A DNA stretch of 10,007 bases from an uncultured Armatimonadota bacterium (GTDB lineage Bacteria > Armatimonadota > Fimbriimonadia > Fimbriimonadales > Fimbriimonadaceae): contig CAMLEL010000046.1 of assembly GCA_946478935.1 (NCBI GenBank), positions 1 through 10,007 of the forward strand, written 5' to 3'. Shown here in pieces: positions 1 through 5,929 of this stretch. Numbering within the stretch: the stretch's first letter is position 1; each line of letters opens with the position of its first letter. Under the pieces are notes generated by a model. It did not search any database, was not told the DNA's origin, and saw nothing but the letters and a program-made list of their open reading frames with translations. The translations under genes and the position numbers were made by a program.

Positions 1-796
1 GATCGATAATCAGAAGCATCGCCGATTTCTTCATTGCAGATCGGCAGTTTTTAAGGATCTGTTCGGCCTGCGAGTCTGGCCAATCGTGCAGCACGCTTTT
101 GAGAATGTAGAGATCCGCATCACCCGGTACCGACTCGAAGAAATCGCCAGGATGAATATCGATTCCTGGTAAGGTGTCCGCCTCCAAATCCCTCACCGTC
201 TCCAGGCGATCAAACAGGATTCCTCGGGCTCCCGGATTCGACAACAGAATTGACCGGAGTAGCTGGCCGTTTCCGCCGCCGATGTCAGCTACAATGTCGT
301 ACTTTTCGAAGGAGAACCCGGCGATGACTGAATCGGTAGCGAGTCGAGTCAGCTCAGACATGGCACCGTGAAAACAGGTGGCGGCCGCGTGATCAGCTTC
401 CAGGTGATCAAATCCGGCCGTGCCATAAAGTTTTTCTCGCCCGCTTTGGCCGGTCCGCAAGCTGTTTTGCAGTTCGCCCCAGATGGGCCAGCAATAATGC
501 CCCCACCAAATTGCCCACTGTTTGAGCGAATCTGGATGACTTGCCGCCAATGGTTTGCCGTATTCAGTCAGTTCCCACTGACTCGCGTCCAATTGGGTGC
601 ATAACCCGATTGAAGCCAGACCACTCAGCAAACGGTCGACGCTCTCGGCGGGAATGCCCACCCGATCAGATAGCTCTTTTGATGTCCATCGAGATTCCCC
701 CAATTCATCGGGAATCCCAAGTTGACAAGCAACGCAGATAGCACGAGTTTTCCAGCTGCTTGTAATTGTGTCAAGGAGGAATGCTCTTCCTGACAT
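1..796 (-). CDS. SAM-dependent O-methyltransferase, family 2 (3' end cut by window)
   Basis: Transfers a methyl group from S-adenosylmethionine to a hydroxyl of a small molecule; the substrate cannot be read from sequence. On the minus strand 265 codons are visible. They start at the ATG at 796 and continue past base 1, so the C-terminus is missing (family length is about 330-350 residues). Residues about 1-100 form the N-terminal winged-helix/dimerisation part. The SAM motif VADIGGGNG lies around residues 169-177. An HPGDFFESVPGDAD stretch is followed by LHDW at 236-239, whose His237 matches the catalytic base of plant-type and CrtF-like O-methyltransferases. The visible end reads LLIID, the usual strand after that helix. 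The start is fixed by the TGATG overlap with the upstream M48 peptidase stop, which implies translational coupling. The family (PF00891-like) is clear; a pigment, quinone or polyketide role would be a guess. Confidence 0.85.
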   Translation of the reverse strand, partial: MSGRAFLLDTITSSWKTRAICVACQLGIPDELGESRWTSKELSDRVGIPAESVDRLLSGLASIGLCTQLDASQWELTEYGKPLAASHPDSLKQWAIWWGHYCWPIWGELQNSLRTGQSGREKLYGTAGFDHLEADHAAATCFHGAMSELTRLATDSVIAGFSFEKYDIVADIGGGNGQLLRSILLSNPGARGILFDRLETVRDLEADTLPGIDIHPGDFFESVPGDADLYILKSVLHDWPDSQAEQILKNCRSAMKKSAMLLIID

Positions 797-1629
797 CAAG
801 GTCGAAGCCCCGAGGGAAGTCCGTTCGGAAATTGTTCCTTGATCGCGTTCTGAATGCGTTGGATGCGGTTGTCAGGATTCGGGTGCGAACTAAAGAATTC
901 CGGCTGACGCCCGCCACCGGAAGCTTCTTTCAGGATTTGCATGACTTCGATCATGGCTCTGGGATCATAGTTTGACTCAGCCAAGAACCTCACACCGAGC
1001 ACATCGGACTCGATTTCGTCGTCACGTCCATATTTCAGATTGATCAGGCCACCGATCATTTGAGCGATTGCCGCGGTCTGAGCCGAACTTGGGTTCTCGG
1101 GATCATAAGTTGCCATCACTGCCGCGCCTGTCAAGCCTTGGGTCAGCTGAGCCTTGGCCATATGTTCTGCGCCATGTCTTGCAACCACGTGTCCGACTTC
1201 GTGGCCCAGAACTCCCGCAAGCTGGCCGCGGGTTTTGAGGCGATCGAGCATCGCCCGAGTGATGAAGATTTGACCACCCGGAAGCGCAAATGCGTTGATC
1301 GTTTCAGAATCTCCAAGCAAGTGAAATTCGAACTTGTAAGGAGAGTTTTTCGCGGCGGAGTTGCGAACCACTTCATTGCCGATCTCATCGACCAGAGCCT
1401 GCAGCCGAGGATCCGGATCTTCGCCTCCAAACTGCTGCTTCATCTCTGGTGTAGCTTGTAAGCCAAGTGCGACCTCTTGGTCCGTGCTCATGCTCACGTA
1501 CTGCTTTTCACCCGTTACCGGATTCTGGGAGCTCGAAGAAAAATAGCTGATGATCGCGACCAACGCGATGACTCCAGCAATTCCCAACCTGCCACATCCG
1601 CAGCCACGCCGATTTTCCATCCTATCCAT
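796..1629 (-). CDS. Membrane-anchored M48 family zinc metallopeptidase
   Basis: A 277-residue protease of the BepA/LoiP/YcaL-like M48 type, probably acting at the outer face of the inner membrane or in the periplasm on misfolded envelope proteins. Residues 1-12 are basic and cysteine-rich. Residues about 14-31 form one hydrophobic segment, read as an uncleaved anchor or signal. NPVTGEKQ at 36-43 is the typical entry to this subfamily. HEVGH at 143-147 supplies two zinc ligands and the catalytic Glu144. The ExxxD motif (EIESD, 205-209) supplies the third ligand, Glu205. HPNPDNRI at 249-256 is the conserved C-terminal motif. All catalytic residues are present and no C-terminal TPR domain follows, unlike BepA. 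The ATG at 1629 has no strong ribosome site; a second ATG lies three codons inside. The stop overlaps the methyltransferase start by one base, so the two are cotranscribed. A paired cysteine near the N-terminus makes a lipoprotein thinkable, but there is no proper lipobox. Confidence 0.93.
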   Translation of the reverse strand: MDRMENRRGCGCGRLGIAGVIALVAIISYFSSSSQNPVTGEKQYVSMSTDQEVALGLQATPEMKQQFGGEDPDPRLQALVDEIGNEVVRNSAAKNSPYKFEFHLLGDSETINAFALPGGQIFITRAMLDRLKTRGQLAGVLGHEVGHVVARHGAEHMAKAQLTQGLTGAAVMATYDPENPSSAQTAAIAQMIGGLINLKYGRDDEIESDVLGVRFLAESNYDPRAMIEVMQILKEASGGGRQPEFFSSHPNPDNRIQRIQNAIKEQFPNGLPSGLRP

Positions 1630-1660
1630 AATGTTCGATCCGATCCGCTCTCACTCTGAC

Positions 1661-1684
1661 GCAAACAATCGCAAAAATGTTTGC
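1661..1684. promoter_or_regulatory. Perfect 7-bp inverted repeat in divergent gap (possible operator)
   Basis: GCAAACA at 1661-1667 and its exact reverse complement TGTTTGC at 1678-1684 flank a 10-base A-rich spacer. The repeat centres are 17 bases apart, which would suit a dimeric regulator. It sits in the 119-base gap between the M48 gene and the divergent orphan gene. No convincing sigma-70 -35/-10 pair was found on either strand here, and no T-run follows, so it is not a terminator. It may be chance. Confidence 0.3.
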
Positions 1685-1748
1685 ATTGATGGGGGGAGAA
1701 ATGGGCCCTTGGTCGCCAATGATCTGAATTGGGGAAGCGACGATCGAA

Positions 1749-2324
1749 ATGAAGAATCTTTCGAAACAGGTTCGCATGGCGGCAGAACCCGATTTTTGGC
1801 TCAGAGAGGTCAGTTCGGTGGCCTCCGCCAACGGCTGCTGGATCGAAAATGAGATTGAGCGGGCCAAATCCGTCGTCGTCGACTGCATCAACGAGGTCTC
1901 GATCTTGGCTTTCGAGTTTCGACACCAACCTTCCGAACTGGCGGAGCCGCTTGCTTTCTGGATCGGATGTCAGCAGCAATCCATTCAAAGTCGATGGGTT
2001 GCGCTACTGACCGATGAAGAAGAATCCGAATCATCCGATCAAATCGCGCTAATCGTTCGGCAACGCTTGGTCGACCGTATTTCGGAAGTCGCGCGCCACT
2101 TTGAGCAAGTGACTCTTCCTAAGAGCGAGCCAAACAAGTTGAAACTGGAGTCGCTCGCTTCGCTCGAAGAAGCCGTCGTCCATTTGAGAAAGGCACTATC
2201 CCGAGTCCGACTTCTTACCTCCCAAAACGCGCTTACTGGATTCGGACTTCATGAAGAAGCATTGGAGCGTGCTTTGCACGAGTTGGAAGCATGCTCTGTG
2301 ACAAACATGCGTCCAGCAGCCTAG
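1749..2324 (+). CDS. Hypothetical protein, 191 aa, mostly helical
   Basis: I do not recognise this protein. It is soluble-looking, rich in Glu, Leu, Ser and Arg, with predicted amphipathic helices throughout. There is no signal peptide, membrane segment, or cysteine pair spaced as a metal site. An acidic stretch DEEESESSD lies near residues 88-96. The last third (about 130-180) has regular leucine/charged spacing that could form a short coiled coil. It fills the space between two minus-strand genes exactly and its composition resembles the neighbours, which supports a real gene. The ATG at 1749 is preceded by GGGGAAG at some distance; a second ATG at 1776 has AGG five bases upstream and is a possible start giving 182 aa. 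It ends in a CTAG whose reverse complement is also the stop of the convergent isomerase. Function unknown. Confidence 0.6.
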   Translation: MKNLSKQVRMAAEPDFWLREVSSVASANGCWIENEIERAKSVVVDCINEVSILAFEFRHQPSELAEPLAFWIGCQQQSIQSRWVALLTDEEESESSDQIALIVRQRLVDRISEVARHFEQVTLPKSEPNKLKLESLASLEEAVVHLRKALSRVRLLTSQNALTGFGLHEEALERALHELEACSVTNMRPAA

Positions 2325-3058
2325 TTGACGCCCAGGCTGTGGAAGTAATCCACTGAATGTCGGACCGAAACGAGCGGCTCGCGAGGGGTGCGGTCCATCT
2401 CGATTGCTCCGAATTGCACTTGATTCCGTTCACATGCCTTCAAGATTGCTGGCCAATCCAAAGTACCAGCGCCGGCTTCAGCGTCATGGCTATCCCGCTT
2501 TCCGGAATAGTCCTTCAAGTGGACCAGGTGCGCTCGGTCGCCCAACTCGTCGATCCACTCAATCGGATCCTCGCCTGCGACCGCAAGCCATCCCAAATCT
2601 AATTGGGCCCTTACAATTGGAGGCGCCTGATTCCACATGTCTCGGAAACTCGAATGAGGGTTCGGATCCAGTTCGAAAGCGTGATTGTGGTAACTGAAGG
2701 TCAGTTCATGTTCGCTGAGGGATCGGGCGATGGGTTCCAATCGACGCCCAAAAGCGACCCACCCGTGCTCATAGGCTTCCTTGGGAATCCAAGGCAGTAC
2801 CACGTGTTCGCAACCAAGGGCCAAAGCTTCCTCTGCAACCTGGTTCACATCGCTTTCCAACGCTTCCAATCCCCAGTGACCCCCGCTCACGCTGAGACCA
2901 ACCGAATCGAGCACGGTGCGGAATTCGCTCGCTTTCAGACCTTGAGTACCTGCCAATTCCACGAATTCCAAGCCCATGCTTCGAATGTCGGTCAGGGTGC
3001 CGACCAGATCGTTAGCAAGTGGATCTCGCACGGTATACAGCTGGAGCGATAGTCTCAT
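2321..3058 (-). CDS. Sugar phosphate isomerase/epimerase, xylose-isomerase-like TIM barrel
   Basis: A 245-residue member of the AP-endonuclease-2/xylose-isomerase-like TIM-barrel superfamily. These cytoplasmic metal-dependent enzymes interconvert sugars, inosose or hydroxypyruvate-type substrates. LQLYTVRD at 5-12 is the usual first strand. Glu34 follows in strand 2, YHNH at 123-126 is a conserved metal and substrate site, Asp154 lies in QLDLGW, and His180 in VHLKDY. GAGTLDW at 196-202 is the common loop, and Glu220 in IEMD ends the metal set. Length is short but complete (family about 250-300). The ATG at 3058 has GAGGG four bases upstream, the best ribosome site on this strand. The gene starts 28 bases after the zinc-ribbon/TPR gene and is probably the last gene of the dut operon. 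The exact substrate cannot be assigned. Confidence 0.88.
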   Translation of the reverse strand: MRLSLQLYTVRDPLANDLVGTLTDIRSMGLEFVELAGTQGLKASEFRTVLDSVGLSVSGGHWGLEALESDVNQVAEEALALGCEHVVLPWIPKEAYEHGWVAFGRRLEPIARSLSEHELTFSYHNHAFELDPNPHSSFRDMWNQAPPIVRAQLDLGWLAVAGEDPIEWIDELGDRAHLVHLKDYSGKRDSHDAEAGAGTLDWPAILKACERNQVQFGAIEMDRTPREPLVSVRHSVDYFHSLGVN

Positions 3059-3086
3059 GACGCCCTCATTATGGGTGATCGATTTA

Positions 3087-4127
3087 TCAGAGTCCAGCGG
3101 TCGAACCGGCAGTTTCGGCAGGCGGTTCAGACGGTGTTGGACTGGGCCACTCCTGGCTGATCACATGACCCGCGATGATGGCTGGATCCGAGCCGTTTGC
3201 CTGCCGCCAAGTTTCCAACTTGGTCTCCTCGTAAGTTTCGCGCCGTACGTCAGCCATGTAGGACAGGGTTGTGCCAGCAAGGCCTCGAAGAGTTACAAGA
3301 CGCGTTTGCGGGCTGTTTTCAAGTGTGATCGCGGCAATCTCGCTGGCAATGAGTCGTGGCTCATCGGCGGGTTCGATTCGAAAAGTGATCGACGTCACAG
3401 ATGTCCGCGGGTCGGTGGTGAGCCCGATGATGCGGCCCCCATTCGTGCTTCGCTGAACGATGAGTTGAAGAAGGCTGTTTTCCTCCGCAGAACCTGGATT
3501 CACCGGAGCCGCTGAGGTCGGAGCCGGTGGTTGGGTCGGTTCGGGTTCGGCGCGAACGATGGGCGCGGTGAAGCTCGTTTGCTTTGGAGCCCCGGTTCTC
3601 TCCGCGACTGGCTTCTGCGTTCCCAAGATGTACGCAATGATGCCAACTCCAATGACGAGCAAAGCAAGGAGGCTTGCCCAAAGTCCATTCCTAGACTTAG
3701 TTGGGGGCAAACCGATTTGTTCGACCAGGCCCTGCGTCTCATCTTTTTCGAGCTGTTTGCGGACGTCCAAGAGCTTCTTTTGGACCTGGACGTGGTTGGG
3801 AGCGATATCCAACGCGAGTTCGTACCATTCCTTGGCTTGTGGAAGGTCTCCTGACTCCACACAAAGATCACCCAGAAGTTGATTGGCGGTCACATTGTTT
3901 GGAAATTTTCGCAAGATGGTGCGGCATTGGTCGATAGCGGATTTGTACTCGCCGCGCATTCTCAACAGGTTGGCCCGAGCCAACTCAGGATATATCGCCG
4001 AGTCGCTTCCTTCTGCCGGCGCTGAGCCGACGGGCGCGCCGCACTCTGAGCAGAACTCCGATCCTGATTTCACCATGGCGAAGCAACGGTCGCAGACCAC
4101 CGAATCACCCTTTCCCTGTACTGCCAA
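3087..4127 (-). CDS. Zinc-ribbon, TPR and single-pass membrane protein
   Basis: An uncharacterised multidomain protein of 346 aa from the TTG at 4127. Cys12-x2-Cys15 and Cys26-x2-Cys29 form a short zinc ribbon. Residues about 45-125 carry two to three TPR-like helix pairs (for example the FPNNVTANQLLGDL and DLPQAKEWYELALDIAPNH stretches). Residues about 149-169 form one transmembrane helix, followed by a Pro/Ala-rich linker (about 190-212), a C-terminal alpha/beta domain (215-327) and a Pro/Thr tail. This predicts a cytoplasmic zinc ribbon plus TPR and an extracytoplasmic C-terminus, a layout suggesting a scaffold or sensor; that role is inference. Start choice is open. The TTG at 4127 overlaps dut by 23 bases and has GGGAGG only two bases away. 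A GTG at 4100 (codon 10) sits just behind AAAGGGTGA, which includes the dut stop, and would give 337 aa starting right before the zinc ribbon. I lean to the GTG. Confidence 0.82.
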   Translation of the reverse strand: MAVQGKGDSVVCDRCFAMVKSGSEFCSECGAPVGSAPAEGSDSAIYPELARANLLRMRGEYKSAIDQCRTILRKFPNNVTANQLLGDLCVESGDLPQAKEWYELALDIAPNHVQVQKKLLDVRKQLEKDETQGLVEQIGLPPTKSRNGLWASLLALLVIGVGIIAYILGTQKPVAERTGAPKQTSFTAPIVRAEPEPTQPPAPTSAAPVNPGSAEENSLLQLIVQRSTNGGRIIGLTTDPRTSVTSITFRIEPADEPRLIASEIAAITLENSPQTRLVTLRGLAGTTLSYMADVRRETYEETKLETWRQANGSDPAIIAGHVISQEWPSPTPSEPPAETAGSTAGL

Positions 4128-4539
4128 AGCCTCCCGCTCCTCTCACTGTCTCATCCAACTCCTCGGCTGCCACCAGCGTTACCTGGTTGACGGCACAGAT
4201 GACAAGTTGTGCAATGCGATCCCCTACTTGAAAGGAGACCGATTCAGAACCCAGATTGATCAATAAAACTCCGATCTCGCCTCGATAATCGCTGTCGATT
4301 GTTCCTGGTGCATTGACCATGCTTATTCCATGCTTCAGTGCTAGACCGGAGCGTGGGCGAACCTGTCCTTCGAATCCACGGGGGATCGCCATTCTCAATC
4401 CAGTAGGAACCAGCCGACGTTCCATCGGAGCCAGTTCGAAGGCAATGGAGGTCCGGAGATCCATTCCGGCCGCGTCAGCAGACTGATATTCCGGCAGGCT
4501 TGCTCCGTCAGATAAGGTCACTCGAATCGTTGGCGACAT
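4105..4539 (-). CDS. dut: Deoxyuridine 5'-triphosphate nucleotidohydrolase (dUTPase)
   Basis: Hydrolyses dUTP to dUMP and pyrophosphate, keeping uracil out of DNA and feeding dTMP synthesis; cytoplasmic homotrimer. The 144-residue length is normal. All five motifs are present in order: SADAAGMDLR (20-29), PRSGLALKHGI (62-72), GTIDSDYRGEIG (79-90) with the catalytic aspartate region, GDRIAQLVI (106-114), and the glycine-rich phosphate loop RGAGGFGSTG (133-142). The family is certain. The ATG at 4539 fits the usual MxxxI start, but no Shine-Dalgarno site is visible upstream. TATCAT (minus strand, 4559 to 4554) could be its -10 box. It is divergent from pxpB with only 44 bases between the start codons, and the zinc-ribbon/TPR gene follows at once, so dut probably leads a three-gene operon. 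Confidence 0.97.
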   Translation of the reverse strand: MSPTIRVTLSDGASLPEYQSADAAGMDLRTSIAFELAPMERRLVPTGLRMAIPRGFEGQVRPRSGLALKHGISMVNAPGTIDSDYRGEIGVLLINLGSESVSFQVGDRIAQLVICAVNQVTLVAAEELDETVRGAGGFGSTGKG

Positions 4540-4548
4540 GGTCGATGG

Positions 4549-4583
4549 TCGAAATGATAGCCGAATCCGCGTATTCTTTCCGC
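4549..4583 (+). promoter_or_regulatory. Putative leaderless promoter of the pxpBAC operon
   Basis: TATTCT at 4572-4577 fits a TAnnnT -10 box and stands exactly six bases before the pxpB ATG at 4584. That would put the transcription start at or next to the A of the start codon. TCGAAA at 4549-4554, with a 17-base spacer, matches TTGACA at four of six positions. No Shine-Dalgarno sequence is present between the -10 box and the ATG. The same -10 to ATG spacing recurs before the gene starting at 9382. The 44-base gap would have to hold the dut promoter as well, so the two probably overlap. Confidence 0.4.
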
Positions 4584-5225
4584 ATGAAGTTCGAACGGCT
4601 CGGCGAGAGGGCGGTCATGATCCGCGAACTACCCTCAGAGGCTTACCGCTGGGCAAAGGCGGCCAACGCCAGTAAGTCGCTGCCGGGATTCTTGGAAGCG
4701 GTCGCCAGTTACGACACGTTGGGCTTGTACTTCGAAGGCGAACCGGACCTGCTTGAATCCGAGCGCTGGCTAACAGACTTACCGATCGCAGATTATGAGT
4801 CGGCACAGCTTCACATAATCCCGGTCTGTTACGAACTTGGCGAAGACCTCGAAAGTTGTGCGAATGAACTCGGAATTTCGACGGATGCGCTGATCGACGC
4901 CCACCTCGCGCCCGAGTACCGATGCTTTGCCGTCGGCTTTGTTCCCGGCTTCGCCTACCTGGGTTACCTGCCCGACTCAATCGGCAAACTGCCTCGCCGA
5001 TCCTCCCCCCGTTCACGCGTTGAACCAGGGTCGGTCGCGGTTACCGGTCGCCAAACGGCGGTTTATCCCTCAACGTCCCCCGGGGGATGGAATTTGATCG
5101 GGCGATGTCCACTCAAGCTGGTCGATGAAACTGAAGGGTATTTCCCAATCGAAGCTGGAGACCGCGTCTCGTTCCGGCGAATCGATCATTCCGAATTTGC
5201 GCGATTAAATGGGGAACGACTTTGA
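4584..5225 (+). CDS. pxpB: 5-oxoprolinase subunit PxpB (KipI/YbgJ family)
   Basis: One of the two carboxyltransferase-like subunits of the bacterial ATP-dependent 5-oxoprolinase PxpABC, which opens 5-oxoproline (pyroglutamate) to glutamate in the cytoplasm; homologues are also known as KipI, an inhibitor of the sporulation kinase KinA in Bacillus. The chosen ATG at 4584 gives 213 aa starting MKFERLGERAVMI, which matches the family N-terminus; the frame is open back to 4500 but the extra residues do not look homologous. The signatures are PVCYELGEDLE (80-90), VGFVPGFAYLGYLP (117-130) and GRQTAVYPSTSPGGWNLIG (155-173), all near identical to the family. It is the first gene of a plus-strand operon. 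Its TGA stop (5223-5225) overlaps the TTG start of pxpA in TTGA. There is no Shine-Dalgarno site, so leaderless translation is likely. Confidence 0.93.
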   Translation: MKFERLGERAVMIRELPSEAYRWAKAANASKSLPGFLEAVASYDTLGLYFEGEPDLLESERWLTDLPIADYESAQLHIIPVCYELGEDLESCANELGISTDALIDAHLAPEYRCFAVGFVPGFAYLGYLPDSIGKLPRRSSPRSRVEPGSVAVTGRQTAVYPSTSPGGWNLIGRCPLKLVDETEGYFPIEAGDRVSFRRIDHSEFARLNGERL

Positions 5226-5929
5226 GACGAATCGACCTCAATGTCGACATTGGTGAAGGATTCCCCAATGACGAGGCGCTCCTCGAGTTTGCGACTTCAG
5301 CCAATATTTGCTGCGGAGAGCACGCTGGAAGCTGGGAATTGACTCTTGCAACGATCGACTTATGTCGTCGCCGGCAGGTTCGCGTCGGCATTCATCCTGG
5401 GTTTCCAGACCGGGCGACCATGGGTCGCGTGGCGCCAACCACCATTCCGGCCACCTGGTTCGAAAGCCTGAAAGATCAATGTCAGAAGTTTGTCGCTGCC
5501 ACCGAGGCCGACTATGTCAAACCACATGGTGCGTGGTACCAGGCGCTTACGTGCCCAGACGCAAGCCTAGACATCGATTTCGACTCTGTCGCGAACTGCA
5601 TGAGGATGGTTCAGCAGATGGGCCGCGAGTACGACCTGCCGATCATGATCTTGAGCCAGTCTCTTGCCGAATTGGCCATCAAGGGCGGTGGGGGCCGAGT
5701 GATTCGAGAAGGATTTGCAGACCGGGGTTATGAACCCGATGGAACTCTCGTTCAACGCGGAAAGCCTGGTGCGATCTTGGCGGACCAAGAGCAGATCAAA
5801 GCTCAAGTGCTTCGATTGGCAACGGCCGTTGACTCCATTTGCGTGCATGGAGATACGCCGGATTGCCTGGTCTTCGCCGAAATGATCAAACGAACTCTGA
5901 TCGATGCTGGGTACGAGGTTGGCATTTGA
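5222..5929 (+). CDS. pxpA: 5-oxoprolinase subunit PxpA (LamB/YcsF family)
   Basis: The TIM-barrel-like LamB/YcsF subunit of 5-oxoprolinase, acting with PxpB and PxpC to convert 5-oxoproline plus ATP to glutamate. At 235 aa it is slightly shorter than the usual 245-255, because the short hairpin before the last conserved block (normally about ten residues reading roughly G-x-x-V-P-L) is absent. Visible motifs: DLNVDIGEG (5-13), SANICCGEHAG (26-36), HPGFPDR (58-64), VKPHGAWY (99-106), FADRGYEPDGTL (165-176) and ICVHGDTP (206-213). Within the second motif the usual GFHAGD reads GEHAGS, a change worth noting. The start is TTG at 5222, inside the pxpB stop, with GGGGAA five bases upstream; the encoded MRRIDLNVD start fits the family. 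The stop overlaps the pxpC TTG in the same way. Confidence 0.94.
   Translation: MRRIDLNVDIGEGFPNDEALLEFATSANICCGEHAGSWELTLATIDLCRRRQVRVGIHPGFPDRATMGRVAPTTIPATWFESLKDQCQKFVAATEADYVKPHGAWYQALTCPDASLDIDFDSVANCMRMVQQMGREYDLPIMILSQSLAELAIKGGGGRVIREGFADRGYEPDGTLVQRGKPGAILADQEQIKAQVLRLATAVDSICVHGDTPDCLVFAEMIKRTLIDAGYEVGI

Noticed and set aside
1515..1988. 157-aa open frame on the minus strand across the M48 5' end and the orphan gene
   Set aside because: It overlaps the clearly real M48 gene in another frame, looks low in protein character (Arg/Ser/His-rich), and lies antisense to the better plus-strand frame.
4500..4583. N-terminal extension of pxpB
   Set aside because: It would overlap the divergent dut start and has no similarity to KipI N-termini; the ATG at 4584 matches the family start.
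5839..5925. N-terminal extension of pxpC
   Set aside because: Lies in another frame over conserved pxpA sequence; the TTG at 5926 has a good ribosome site and the coupling geometry seen at the previous junction.
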